A DNA stretch of 64,000 bases from Orychophragmus violaceus (taxonomy: Eukaryota; Streptophyta; Magnoliopsida; Brassicales; Brassicaceae), in contig CM058233.1 of assembly GCA_030180135.1 (NCBI GenBank), positions 100,338,994-100,402,993 on the forward strand, read 5' to 3'. Below, in pieces: positions 1 through 10,707 of this stretch (its first letter is position 1; each line of letters starts with the position of its first letter). Under the pieces are notes generated by a model that searched no databases, was not told the DNA's origin, and saw only the letters and a program-made list of their open reading frames with translations. Both the position numbers and the translations under genes were made by a program.

Positions 1-1300
1 TAAAAATGAGAGAATCTTCGTAAGATTTGCTTTTTTCTTGGGTTGATGCTAATATTTCTTTATGTTTGTATATGTCAAATCAAATTAATTTCATTAAAAG
101 GAAGTTTGTCAGAGCAAAGTTTAGTATATATTTTTTAAAAATGTTTAATTGTGGAATCCTTTTTAGTTCAGTGGAAGAACTTATATGATCGAATCCTTAA
201 AAAAATGATTTATTATTATTTATTTAGATTAATGAAAATACGTTTACATAAAGTTTTTAGTACGGTACATATGAAACTATTAAACAAATTTGAAAGCAGA
301 TAGAACCGTAGACATCAAACAATATATATACAATGAAAATATTGCATGTAAGTAGATGTCATAACATATTTGATTACATGTGCATTTGCATGTATCAAGA
401 TTTAACACTTTTTCTCTCCATTTTTAGCTAAATTCTCTTTTACTACCTCTGAAAATGTTCAACCAACATCTCCCCCAAATAAATGTATCTTTTTGCTCCC
501 AAAAGTAGCTTTGGTCCAAAACCCAAAACTCTTTGAACAAAACTTATGCGTTAAAACATAGTAGTATTAGATTTTAAAATTTTGTCCTACCCCAAGAACA
601 AACAAAAATGATAATTTGTCCTTTTCTTTTACACAAATTTGGGTCTTCCTGTACTCTCATAGCAACTATTCAATGGTAAGTTTTGCTTAAAACAAATCCA
701 CAGTCAACGTCATGTTGTGTCCACACGTACCTTATTTCCATATTAAATGATTTCAAAAATATTTAAATAATTATATTTTTGGGTCTAATTAAAATCATTA
801 TATAATATTTACTTATATATCATTTTGAAAATATTACTTCAAAAAGAAAATATTTCAATTGCCATGTAGAAAGTCTCACTAGCAATGCAATAAAGTGCTG
901 TTGCATTTGCACATAGGGAAAATTGGAATTTACAATTTTATATTAGTTAATACAATAAAATTTATATAAAAATAATATTAAGATTACAATCTTATTAATT
1001 TAACGAGATATAATTTATAAAAAATCATTAAAACAAAATGTAATAAAAATCGAAAATCATATTAATTTATATATCCACTGTTAATTTATATAGATTATAC
1101 TGTAGTTAGATGTTCCATTTAAAATTAAATGTCTCAAAGCTATTGTATAATGTTGATCCTAACATCATTCAAAATTTATCTTATAATTTCACAAGGGTAA
1201 AAGGTGAACTTTCATTTATAAATTTCAATCTTGATTTATTAGAACAAAATTATGTCCATAAGTATTAGTATATATGTATATATACTTGTTACAAAAAAAA
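1..1300. other. AT-rich intergenic DNA, no gene seen
   Basis: Very AT-rich sequence with long A and T runs and no open frame of useful length. I see no RNA gene, terminal repeats or recognisable coding relic. It may include the far 3' flank of a gene outside the window. Confidence 0.6.
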
Positions 1301-1309
1301 GTATTAGTA

Positions 1310-2400
1310 CAGAATAACTATTGGACGAAGTTCTCTCCAGTGCGACTCCAGAAGCACTCCGATCCTCGCTATTTTCCGTTTTTTTCTTGGCCGGCGTTTG
1401 CTGCCGTTACTGAGGAGGGCCCTCTAGTCACCGTATTTTTTGTTGGTCATCTTCTAATTCACCTTGCCCGACGGTTCACCGGTTTCTTCCTTGTCTGCCG
1501 CAGTTTCAGCTGCAAGCTCGGTCTTTGTCGTCGTCGTCTTTTTCTCTGCCGGACTCGTTTTTGTGCGTCTCTCCGGTAGTCGTCGTAGTCTCTTTCGCCC
1601 TCGCCGGATTATCCTCTCGCCTTGGTGAGTCTGTGCTTTAATTTTAGATTTGGATTTACACGGTTTTGGGCTGGCTGTTCTCATTGTTCTCGTCGACATC
1701 TCCGATTAAGTTCGAGTTTGTGGTCTGGTTAGGTTTTTGGTTGGGTCGTTTGCTGGTTCCGGTTCAAGGTTTTCGTTTGGAAGAGGGTCATTTGGCTATA
1801 GTCTAGATAATTAAGTTATCTCTTCTAGTTTCAGGCTTTCCTTAGTTTAAGGTTCATGCTTGTCATCTGACTTTGCATTTTTTTATCTGTTGCGGTGTTG
1901 GTTGTGGGTACTTTTCTCTCCTTTTGGGTAGGTTAGGTTTTGGTGTTTTCAAATCGGTGGAGATTTGGAATTCTTGTAGGCTTCTATCTAGGTGGTTATT
2001 GAGCGTACTGAAGTGCGTCGCAACCGTATCCGAAAGAGGTTTAGTGATCTTTTTTTAGAGGTTTTCTTGTCAGGTTATGAAGTCTTGTTTCTTTGAGTCT
2101 GAAAGAGGATCTTTCAGCAACTGTTTGTGTAGCTGATGTTATCGTTGGTGGGCCGTGGGCTTCTTCGATTTATCTCGCTCAAGCTTCTCCACACGGATTC
2201 GGATATGCAGTCTTGGTTTGGCTTTGTTTGACCTTGAATTTTATCGATTTCGCTGTTTTAGTAGTAGATTTTGTTTCCGGGGATATCTTTATTTTCTGCC
2301 GGCTTTGGTTTCTCTTTATGGGTTTAGTTTCTGGAGAAATGTCTGTTTTTTTGCCGGCTTTTATATCACAAAAACGCATTCCGGTCTAATAATAAAATGT
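1310..2400 (+). mobile_element. Degenerate noncoding retroposon (Sadhu-like), copy 1
   Basis: The stretch is GC-richer than its surroundings at the 5' side and T/G-rich towards the 3' side, with no sustained protein. Its 1,980-2,200 part aligns by eye with 33,320-33,520 (shared words include CCGTATCCG, GGTTATGAAGTCT, GGGCCGTGGGC-like and CTCGCTCAAG). The 3' part shares GATATCT...TCTGCCGGCTT with 37,840-37,870 and 9,490. This matches the description of Sadhu elements, roughly 0.9-kb noncoding Arabidopsis retroposons. No clean poly-A or TSD is visible, so both ends are approximate. The open frames here are short, unrelated between copies, and were not called as genes. Confidence 0.5.
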
Positions 2401-3027
2401 ATTCAATTTTTCACCGAGAAAGCGCAATTTGCCAGGTCATACCTGACAAAAGAATACAACCGTCAGTGGTAGATACGTAAATAAACACAAGACTAAATGG
2501 TAAATGTTGATCCCGCCGGAATTACAGTCTTGTCGAAAACCAAGAAAGCTCGCAGAACCAGACGCGCCTCGAAGCACCCACGTAAGACAAAAAAAATAGG
2601 CTCTCTGACGAAAACACCCTCAGAGACTCTCACTCAAAGGGGTATAATCGTCTTAGGAATAGTCTTTAATTAAAATTCAAATTTTCGAGTCGTTACAAAA
2701 CCGGAGCGTCCACGCTTTTGAGCTTCGTTTGTACACACAGTGCAAATCCGATGTCGTTTTGTAGAGTTTCTTATGGAAATTAAAATAAAATTAAATCAAA
2801 ATCTGTGAAACAGCAAAATTTGTGCCGTTATTTTGCTTTCCTGCTTCTTCTTCTTCTTCATCAGACCCAATGAATCAGAGATTTCTCTAGAAAATTAGGG
2901 TTTTTTCTATGTGGTAGCAGTCAGTCAGGTTTTGCAGAAGACGACGATCAGTGATATTCTGAGCCTTGTTTACATTTTCCCCAAGGAAAGAGAGACTGTG
3001 GAGGCTTTGTTTTTAGAGAGAGAGAAA
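2401..3027. other. Spacer and 5' region of the TPX2-like gene
   Basis: Unidentified sequence to about 2,690. It is followed by a probable 5' UTR with a CTTCTTCTTCTTC tract at about 2,845 and the common TTAGGG word at 2,896, before the ATG at 3,028. Confidence 0.4.
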
Positions 3028-6000
3028 ATGGAGATGGATGAAGATATGGAAATCGAGCCAATGGTGTTTGAGGTGAGAGAGATCGATCTGGACTACGAGT
3101 TTGATGCGGCTCGGTGGTACGATTTCACTCGGATGGAGTTACCGGTAGAGTCTCAGGCCGCCGAGTTCTGGTTTCACTCTGCTCCGTCGTACGCGCCCTC
3201 TCGTGAGTAGCATTCATCATACGCTTAGTTTTTCTTGGTGCTCTAAAATATGAAATTACAGAGATAATGCTTAGGCGATATTTTCTTGTTTCTTTGATTG
3301 ATTTTGGAGTTGAAAATCGTACATTTTCCTCGCAATGTACCGGAAAATGCTGAATCGTACCGGAAATTTTGATTTACATTGTGATCACATTTATGATTAG
3401 GATTCCAGTTCTATGTTTCATAATTTTCTTCTACTCATGCTTTGTTTTGGTTCTTGATTTCTCCAAATCTACTCCCTTAAGTCAGAAATCACTCTTATTT
3501 CCGATACTATTATGAACAATTCAAGGTGAAATTGGTGTGTATTTTTCAGCTTTCGTAACAAAATTGTTACTTGGAGAGGAGGTTTCTGATTACAAGACCG
3601 AGGCATCCACGAATTCAGAGGAGGAAGACATCACAGCGGATGTTAGTGACAAGGATAGAGAAATCTATCAACATCCATATTTGAACAAGACAGGTTAATA
3701 AATGATGTCTGGTTTATGTACCTGCATCTCTTAAAATAGTGGAAGACCACAAGATATGTTTATAGATTCTTATCAATATCTTTGTTTTTATTCTTCAGGA
3801 AATGGAATGCGTTTTGGGATATTTTCCTCCAAACAAGGTAATAACTTGAAGAAAGTTCCTAATCAACCCATATGCAAAGGTGATATTTTTTTGCTCTCAC
3901 TTTTTGATGTGGTCCATGGCTTTGGTATTGACTTTATTGTTTGTGGTCTCACTTTCTCGTCTTTTACCAGGGCCAACGGTTAGCAATCACAAGCACACTG
4001 ATAAACCAAAATTCCGAGCTAAGCCAAGCATCAGACCAACTCCAAGGAGTTCAACATTAATGAGACCTACTGCTAGTCAGTTAGCAAAACAAAATAATGC
4101 TAGGTGACTGTTGGAGCATGTTAAATCTTGGTGCATTCTCTTAAGTCAGCTTACTGTTATTCACCTAATACGTAGCTTCTTTTTGATGGTTTAGTAAATT
4201 TCAAATGCGAGTGAACCAAATTCTTCATGACAAAAGCTTATGTGGGACATCTGGGACCGAAGTTCAAGCGGCTAAAAGACAGAAGCTTGATGGGGGTGGT
4301 CTTCTTCGCAAGGTAGATTAATTATCATTGTTAAAACAGTGTATAGTTGGTTCCTTTTAACAATGTACTAGGTTTATCTGAAATTAGTGCCAATAAAAGT
4401 CTTTTATCCTGTTTCAGGTTGCTGATACAAAGCCGGAGATGAGTTTTATTCACAAGACACCCAAGAAGGTTTGCTTATTATTGCTTACGTATAGAGCCTA
4501 ATAAGTGTGTATATGGGTGCAGGATACAACTCTTGATAGAACTCTTGATAGAAACTTTCTGGTGCAGGATACAACTCTTTATTTCAATCTTTCTGGTGCA
4601 AAGGGTGATCTTACTAAGATGTTTGCTATATGGTTTTTGCAGGATACAACTCTTGATAGAAACTCACAACATGCCAGGACAAAGATTACTGTACCACAAG
4701 AGCCTGATTTTGCTACATCGCAGAGGGCACACAGGATACGGTTAGAGCCTAGCTGTTTGCTGAAATTGATTTGTTAGAGGAAAGGTCTCATATTCACAGA
4801 ATTTTTTGCTAATAAATATTTCAGCCACAAGAATGATGCGAAGTTAGAACAGGACTCAACAGCTGTATATAGATTCAAAGCACGTCCATTTAACCGAAAG
4901 GTTTGTATCCTGCAACTAAGAAATGTGTACTGGAAATGATTTCATTGTCCTGGCCCAACTCTAAAGCTCGTTTGTGATCTCTAGATATTTGATACTCCCT
5001 CATTACCAATCCGGAAAAAGAGCACTCCGAAACTACCTGAATTCCAAGTAAGTATTATAAATGAATTCGTCTCAGCTGATGTAATGTTTCCTCACTAATC
5101 TGGTGTAAGACATAAGGATTACATTTCTTGACATTCCTTGACAGGAATTCCATTTGAAGACTTCAGAAAGGGCTATGCAACATTCTTCAGCAGTAACAAC
5201 AAGGTCTAATCAGGGAAATGATGCATCATATAAGGTAGTAAAAATGCCATGTGATCTTAACAAGTTCTTCTCTCATCTAAACAACTTGATCCTTAAAAGT
5301 AAAACTTCTTTTTGACAGGGGTCAGACAAATCTAATATAACTGATGCGCTTGACGGTGTTAACAGGGAAACTAGGAGGTATGACTTATAAAATCACATAG
5401 AAAATTTAGAAGGAATGCTTGATTTCTGACTTCAACTTGTGTTTGAGGTGAATATAAAAAAAAAAGTTCAATTTTTCTTGCAGACCAAGCGCTATGGATA
5501 TATCTAAGCATGATGTCTCGGAAGGAAAACACGTTTTTAAAGCTCGTCCTCTGAACAAGAAGGTATCATTTCTTGAGTTTCATCCGCTTGCATTATAGTT
5601 CTCACAACTAATATAGGTTTTCACTCCTGTGAAACAGATACTTTCAAGCAGAGGAGACATGGGCATTTTCAAAAATAACAAGCGAGAAACAACAGTACCT
5701 TTGGTATGGTAGTCTTAACAGTTATTCTTTGCACTTGATCATCTGTATATATTGTAAATGGAGTTTCCTGATGAGGATGCAAACTGTTTTCAAAATGCAA
5801 AACAGGAGTTTAGTTTTAATTCAGAAAAGAGAGTTCAACCAGATTTACCAACAGACCTTTTCAGCAAGGTACAGCTCATGGTTTGACTTATGATCTTTCT
5901 TAAACACACTAGTTATTTGACTAGTCTCATAGTTTCTTGACCCTGTTCCTATAGCTCTCCATCAAATCCGAGACGAAGCAAAACAATGGATCTCACACAC

Positions 6001-6323
6001 GATTTCCTCAAGCAAAGGTGCAGCTTGTGAAACTCACTTTCACTTGATTTGGTTTTTTTTTTTTTCCATTTTCCAAGTCTAATGATTAAATTGCCATCTA
6101 TTCTTGGTGTAAGGGTTTCAAGGAAAATAGAGTGTACTCTTTCCAAGCAGGGAATGAGGTAAGCTCTAACCTTATTGAAAACTGAAAACAAATGTAGCTT
6201 TCAACCATTTACACCAGAGGATTCTTAATTTCTTGTATCGATACCCTTCCATTACAGGTAACAAGACTGCCATCTGGAAGAAACGGTTTCTTCAGCTGGA
6301 CAACAGAGACAATCTGGCCATAG
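3028..6323 (+). CDS. TPXL3: TPX2-like microtubule/Aurora-associated protein (TPXL3-like), 17 exons
   Basis: I assembled 17 coding exons with GT-AG borders and matching phases: 3028-3202, 3550-3693, 3799-3879, 3971-4103, 4195-4312, 4418-4468, 4643-4740, 4825-4900, 4985-5047, 5145-5234, 5319-5377, 5484-5562, 5638-5703, 5806-5868, 5955-6017, 6114-6158 and 6258-6323. They total 1470 nt, giving 489 aa. The start MEMDEDMEIEP is chosen because the reading frame upstream has no ATG. The acidic N-terminus is followed by basic segments and two repeated motifs of the type FKARPxNxKI, in the exon ending at 4,900 and in the exon ending at 5,562, typical of TPX2 relatives. Family knowledge: TPX2-like proteins activate and target Aurora kinases and organise spindle microtubules, and bind importin. 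The last codons read out of step with the expected tail (see findings). Orthology to At4g22860 rests on remembered similarity and on gene order. Confidence 0.85.
4518..4665 (+). repeat. Triplicated intron-acceptor/exon-start in the TPX2-like gene
   Basis: The word TGCAGGATACAACTCTT occurs three times, near 4,520, 4,563 and 4,638. Only the last copy was used as the exon 7 acceptor, because it continues into the expected reading frame. An ACTCTTGATAGA unit is itself duplicated in the first copy. The result is three candidate AG acceptors within 125 bp. Confidence 0.8.
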
Positions 6324-7360
6324 CGGAATAATTCCTGAAACAAATCAGCGATGGACCACTAGTAAGTAAGCTAATGAAGTCAATTATGCAACCACTATCT
6401 TTCGTTGTATAGCAGTTTGGATTCAATTATGGAACAACAAATGTTTATATCTTGTTGTTGTTCCTACTTTGGCAGGGGCTTAGGCATTCGCTGATGGTAT
6501 AGAAAAAGCTTTTGTAGCATCTGGAATCATCATCAGCAACCCCTTTTGTACATATCTATTTGGTTCTCTTCTCCATCGCAAAGCTAACATTTTGAAGTCC
6601 AAAGAAGCAGAATACTTTGTGTTGAGGTAAAAAGGAAAAGGAGAAAAGAAGACGACCAACCAAACCTCATTCTTCGGTATTCTCATAATAAGACCAGTTA
6701 GCTTTCTTCGGCATCTCTTTTTTACATTTTGTAGCATAAGAAAAAATATTTTAAAGAAAAACAGAATGTAAATCAAAAATATCTCAATCTCTTAATACAA
6801 CATGTGGTTCATATATCTTTCTGTGTCACTCGTTTTTACTTACGCTTTATTTATCTTCGTTAGAAATCTTATGATTCACCAGGAGCATCTCCATTGGGGT
6901 ATTTAAGGGGGTTTTTAACGCTAATACCTAAGCAAAATTAAGAAACCTCACCCTCAATAGTTCCTTAGCTAAGAGACTTTAAAACGAACAACATAGCGAT
7001 TGTCGTTGTCGCTAGTCGCTAGCGACTGCGAAACAAACAGGCCATACTAACGCTTTATTTTATCTTCGTTACAAATCTTATGATTCACTAAGAGCCTTGA
7101 TGTTGAAGTAAGTAACGTGTTAGCTAACTACACCACGGCATTATCCGTACCATTCGGTATAAACTTGAATATGTCAACTAGCAAGGCTGGTGTCACTTTT
7201 ATAATGACCAGATTCAAGAGCTATCGAATTTCTGGGACGTCAACCTATCATATATCTCAATGACACAATCCGTAGAGATGTGTCTTCACATCTTCAATAA
7301 GATACACAAATTGGAACATAGATTTTTACATATATAGACTCAAACTTAACCAAATCTTTC
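6324..7360. other. 3' UTR and intergenic spacer; genes present here in A. thaliana are absent
   Basis: Probable 3' UTR to about 6,800. At 6,890 the sequence GAGCATCTCCATTGGGG resembles the ends of many plant MITEs, but I found no matching inverted copy. In A. thaliana the next genes would be At4g22870 and LDOX (At4g22880); no trace of a 2-oxoglutarate-dependent dioxygenase is readable here. Confidence 0.45.
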
Positions 7361-7364
7361 AAAA

Positions 7365-7604
7365 AATCCGAGTTCGCCCTAAAAAAAAGCTTGCAGGAAC
7401 GCTTATCGAGGCGATGCTTCTTGGGTTTTCGTCGTCTTTCCGGTGGTCGGCGACCACTGTTATTGCTGCCGGAGGAGGTATGTTCGTCTTGGGCCGGTCT
7501 GTGTCTAGCCCGTAACCTATTTTCTCCGTTTTTTCCAGTCATGCCGATTCATTCGGCTTCAGGGTTGGAGAAAGTATAGTTTGGGTTTCTGTCTGTTTTT
7601 TGTT
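7365..7604 (+). mobile_element. Fragment of a noncoding Sadhu-like retroposon, copy 4
   Basis: It begins with GAGTTCGCCCTAAAA, the same word that opens copy 3 at 36,545. It continues with a CCGGTGGTCGGCGACC / GCCGGAGGAGG segment like copy 2 at 32,660-32,705. Only the 5' part is present; the sequence then passes into the PGRL1A relic. Further Sadhu-like 3' sequence (TGCCGGCTTTG) appears at 9,480-9,510, so the original copy may have been longer and rearranged. Confidence 0.45.
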
Positions 7605-7610
7605 CGGCAG

Positions 7611-7862
7611 GGTCCTTGTCCTAATTGTGGAACTGAGAATGTCTCCTTCTTTGGAACAATTCTGTCAATCTCTAGCGGTGGCAAAACCAACGCTGTCAAA
7701 TGCACCAAGTAAGATTGTAGCTTGAGACCTTTGTTTCGAGAGTTTTAACATATAACAGTATCTGAACCTTCGATCAATCTTGCGGTTTTAAGCTGTGGAA
7801 CCGCGATGTAGTATGACTCAGGTTCTCGGTTGATCACATTGGCAGAAGGAAGCCAAGCTTGA
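7611..7862 (+). pseudogene. PGRL1A: PGRL1A 3' relic (last two coding exons only)
   Basis: Segment 7611-7708 reads GPCPNCGTENVSFFGT then an ISSGGKTNAVKCT tail and ends at a GTAAG donor. After an 84-nt intron, 7793-7862 reads NCGTAM, a TAG stop, then YDSGSRLIT...EGSQA and a final stop. The CPNCGTE...KCTNCGT cysteine pairs are the C-terminal stromal metal-binding motif of PGR5-like protein 1. In the family this thylakoid protein works with PGR5 in antimycin-sensitive cyclic electron flow. Nothing of the transit peptide, the membrane spans or the first exons remains; a retroposon fragment sits directly upstream. The position between the TPX2-like and DUF1191 genes is where At4g22890 lies in A. 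thaliana. The internal stop plus the 5' loss make it a pseudogene. Confidence 0.8.
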
Positions 7863-8586
7863 CACCCTGTGAGGTACACATTCTTCATATATACATTAGT
7901 AATTCTAATTAGTTACTCACTTTAAATTCACATGGAAATATATGAGATGATAATAAGTTTTGATTTTTTTTCAACAAGATGAAGATGGAAAAAAAAGAAG
8001 AAGAATGGGTTTTGTCAGAAGCAAAATAGATATGATGTTGTATATTTAAGATATTCCATGTTAACTCTCTATCTCTTTCACATGTTTTCTGAATTGTAAG
8101 TTTTGCGTAAGTAATAAGGGAAATATTTTACGAATACTTCACCAACCTTTCATAGGTAAATTTTTTTTTGGCCAAACCTTTCATAGGTAATATGACAGTT
8201 TATTCAAACTGATCTAAGCTGTAAGCAAAACTAAAATTTAGTTGTTTTTTTATTCTGTATGAATCAAATTTTAACTTCTTAAAAGTTGTAAAAATGTAAC
8301 TTAATTTAGGTTTTAATTTGTTATTTTTCTTACTTTGAATCGTACAACATGAGTAGAAAAACTGGATTGTTAAGATTTGTCAAAATGATTTTATATAAAA
8401 TATCAATTGTTAAGATTGATTATTATTGATGCTAAATGGTTAATCGATTTCAAATTCCATTTTGATTGTTGCTAATTCATTCTAGATAGTAGTTTAATCC
8501 GCTTGTGTATTTTGTTGTTTAGAATCCCATAGTAATTGTTTATGGTTCTCTTGTTTGGGATTTTACTTATAGGATGTTCGTTGTGT
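7863..8586. other. AT-rich intergenic spacer
   Basis: No gene seen. It contains a 15-nt poly-T insertion with a 16-bp direct repeat at 8144-8190, listed separately. Confidence 0.5.
8144..8190 (-). mobile_element. Ultra-short retro-insertion (15 nt) with 16-bp TSD
   Basis: AACCTTTCATAGGTAA occurs at 8144-8159 and again at 8175-8190. The only sequence between them is a T run followed by GGCCA. Read on the minus strand this is TGGCC plus poly-A, as expected of a LINE-type insertion truncated to its tail. Confidence 0.7.
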
Positions 8587-9474
8587 GACTTGCCGACTTT
8601 GTTTTTTTTTTTTGACGTCAAAAGATAATTTTATTACGATCCGTCTGAACTGTAAGCATTTAAAGCTAACCAAACCGGCTCTTCAGCAAAAACAAAAGCA
8701 AAAGGTTTATCTCGTGCTCTTACACTTTTAGCAAGACTATCCGCACGTATGTTCAAAGATCTACATAAGAATTTTACATCAAAAATATTAAACTTGTCTC
8801 GTAAAAATTCGAATTCATCCATCTCTGTTGCAATTGAAGGCCAAGCTTCACCTTTGATGATTGTCTTCATGAGTCTTTCGCAATCTGATTCGAAGCAAAC
8901 ATCCACAATCTGCCGTTTAAGAAGTTCATCCATTGCCCATAGGATGGCCGCAAACTCCGCATGGAAAGGCCGTGGGGAGGTTGTATATACCTTGCATTCC
9001 AACAAGACGAGAATTATTCTAAACTTCAAGAACAAAGCTAAGACCAGACATCGCTTCTCTGTTTGTCCAGGACGCGTCGATTTCACAGTGCAAGGAGAAG
9101 CTATTTTGTGAACTTGAACTTTGCTCAATCGGATTTTCTCGGGTTTCGATATCCACTTCTTCACCTGATGCATCATGTAGTTGAGCCATTTTCCAAGCTC
9201 TCGCTTCACTTACGGCTAAGTCGATTGTATCCTTCAGTGAAACATCCATCCCTCGGAAGATTTTTGTGTTTATTGCCTTCCATATATACCAGACCACTCA
9301 TGGGAGAACCTCAATTGCATTTCCATCTGCTCTAAGCTCTTGTGCTCTCCATAGAAGATAGTCAATATTTTGGTAAACGGTTAAACACGGGAACAACCCC
9401 GGACATGACGGAATAGACGACTGAGCCCAACACTGTACTGCAGGGGGGCATTCGAAGACTTGCCGACTTTGTTT
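8587..9474 (-). mobile_element. 5'-truncated LINE (non-LTR retrotransposon), RNase H region, 18-bp TSD
   Basis: The perfect 18-bp repeat GACTTGCCGACTTTGTTT lies at 8587-8604 and 9457-9474. The left copy runs into a poly-T tract, so the element (8605-9456) is on the minus strand with its poly-A at the left. Minus-strand translation gives an RNase H-like (RVT_3) tail, with HAEFAAILWAMDELLK, then FESDCERLMKTI and RSLNIRADSLAKSVRARD. Upstream coding (9,000-9,450) continues only through frame changes. The reverse transcriptase and endonuclease are missing through 5' truncation, so the copy cannot be autonomous. Confidence 0.85.
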
Positions 9475-10707
9475 ATGGAGAAATTTTGATATCTGCCGGC
9501 TTTGTTTTGTAACTCTTGGTCTAAATTTCAATCAATATGATGACACAAAGATTATGACAGACGAATCCATATCTGAAATACTCTTAAATATAACCTTCAA
9601 TTTTAATTCTTTTTATAACATTTTCAATGTAAAAATGCATTTTTTACTTCAAAATAGAATAATTTTAAAATATAGTTAAGTTTGCTTCAACCTAACTGCA
9701 TTTATAAAAAAAAAAAAAACAATCCCACATTAGTTTGCTTCAACCTAACTCCATATCCTATTTTTTATTTTATTTTACAGTTGAAAGTAGAATGAAGTTA
9801 GAAAAAACTTTATTCCAAATTATATTTGGGAATAAGAAATAAAGTAGGATTGGAGATGGTCTTAGACTCCACTTCTTACACCTCATAGAGAAAAAGGTGG
9901 TTTACATGATTTAATCGGTTAAAATCGATTTGCGTAAGCCCGGTTGTTAGATCTTTTCCCTTAAAGAGAAACATTGATCAACACCTCAAAACAATTTATG
10001 AGTAGTGTATAGTGTGAATTTGGGAGTAACCAAAAATGTTCAAACGGTGTGTAACATAAAGAGATTGATTGATAACAGAGAACTAAAGTCAAGAACACAC
10101 ATAATGAAAAGACAGACAAAGTTATAACCATTACACAAAAGAGGTAAAGTCACACGAATATTAGCACGCCAATGTCTCTCTTCTTTTTCCTGCTATGACA
10201 TATATTACTATATTTCTTTATTCTGAATGATAAATTAAAAATAAACGATATATTTTCTCACGATAACTATTGTATAACAATATATGTACTTCAAATTATA
10301 TTCTTTATTTATATATCCACAAAAGGAAAATGAAACGTTAATCCCTACATAATAAAAGTTCGAGTCTTATATCCACAAAAATTCTTCATAGTTTGAGAGA
10401 TATCTGTACAAGAATAATATTTTTCTTTTGTTAGGACACAAGAGTAATCATGATGATCATCTTCCCATGCCTCCTATCATCATTAACCCAATTTTCTCCT
10501 CCACTAGACCGATCAATTGCTTTTGATGCGTTAGAACGGTCATATGCTAATTTTAATAATTAATCATATGTCTTTCTAAGAAAAGGTAAAAGAGAATTCT
10601 GACAAATGAAGTGTAAGTGTTTATAATCTTTGTCCACAAAGCATAATCTAACTTTCTTTACTCTTCTTCACTTCCTCTGTAAACCCTAAAAATCTCTTGA
10701 TCCTCTC
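9475..10707. other. Intergenic spacer and DUF1191 promoter
   Basis: AT-rich. A near-repeat of about 22 bp (AGTTTGCTTCAACCTAACT) at 9680 and 9733 flanks a short poly-A segment, possibly another tiny retro-insertion. GGATTGGAGATGGTC near 9,848 resembles common plant MITE ends, but no partner was found. Probable 5' UTR from about 10,640 (ends CCTCTCATGG at the start codon). Confidence 0.4.

Noticed and set aside
2911..3027. Upstream extension of the TPX2-like frame beginning VAVSQVLQKTTIS
   Set aside because: It has no ATG (it opens at GTG); the in-frame ATG at 3,028 gives the family-like start MEMDEDMEIE.
6890..7060. MITE starting GAGCATCTCCATTGGGG
   Set aside because: I could not find the inverted partner end or a target-site duplication.
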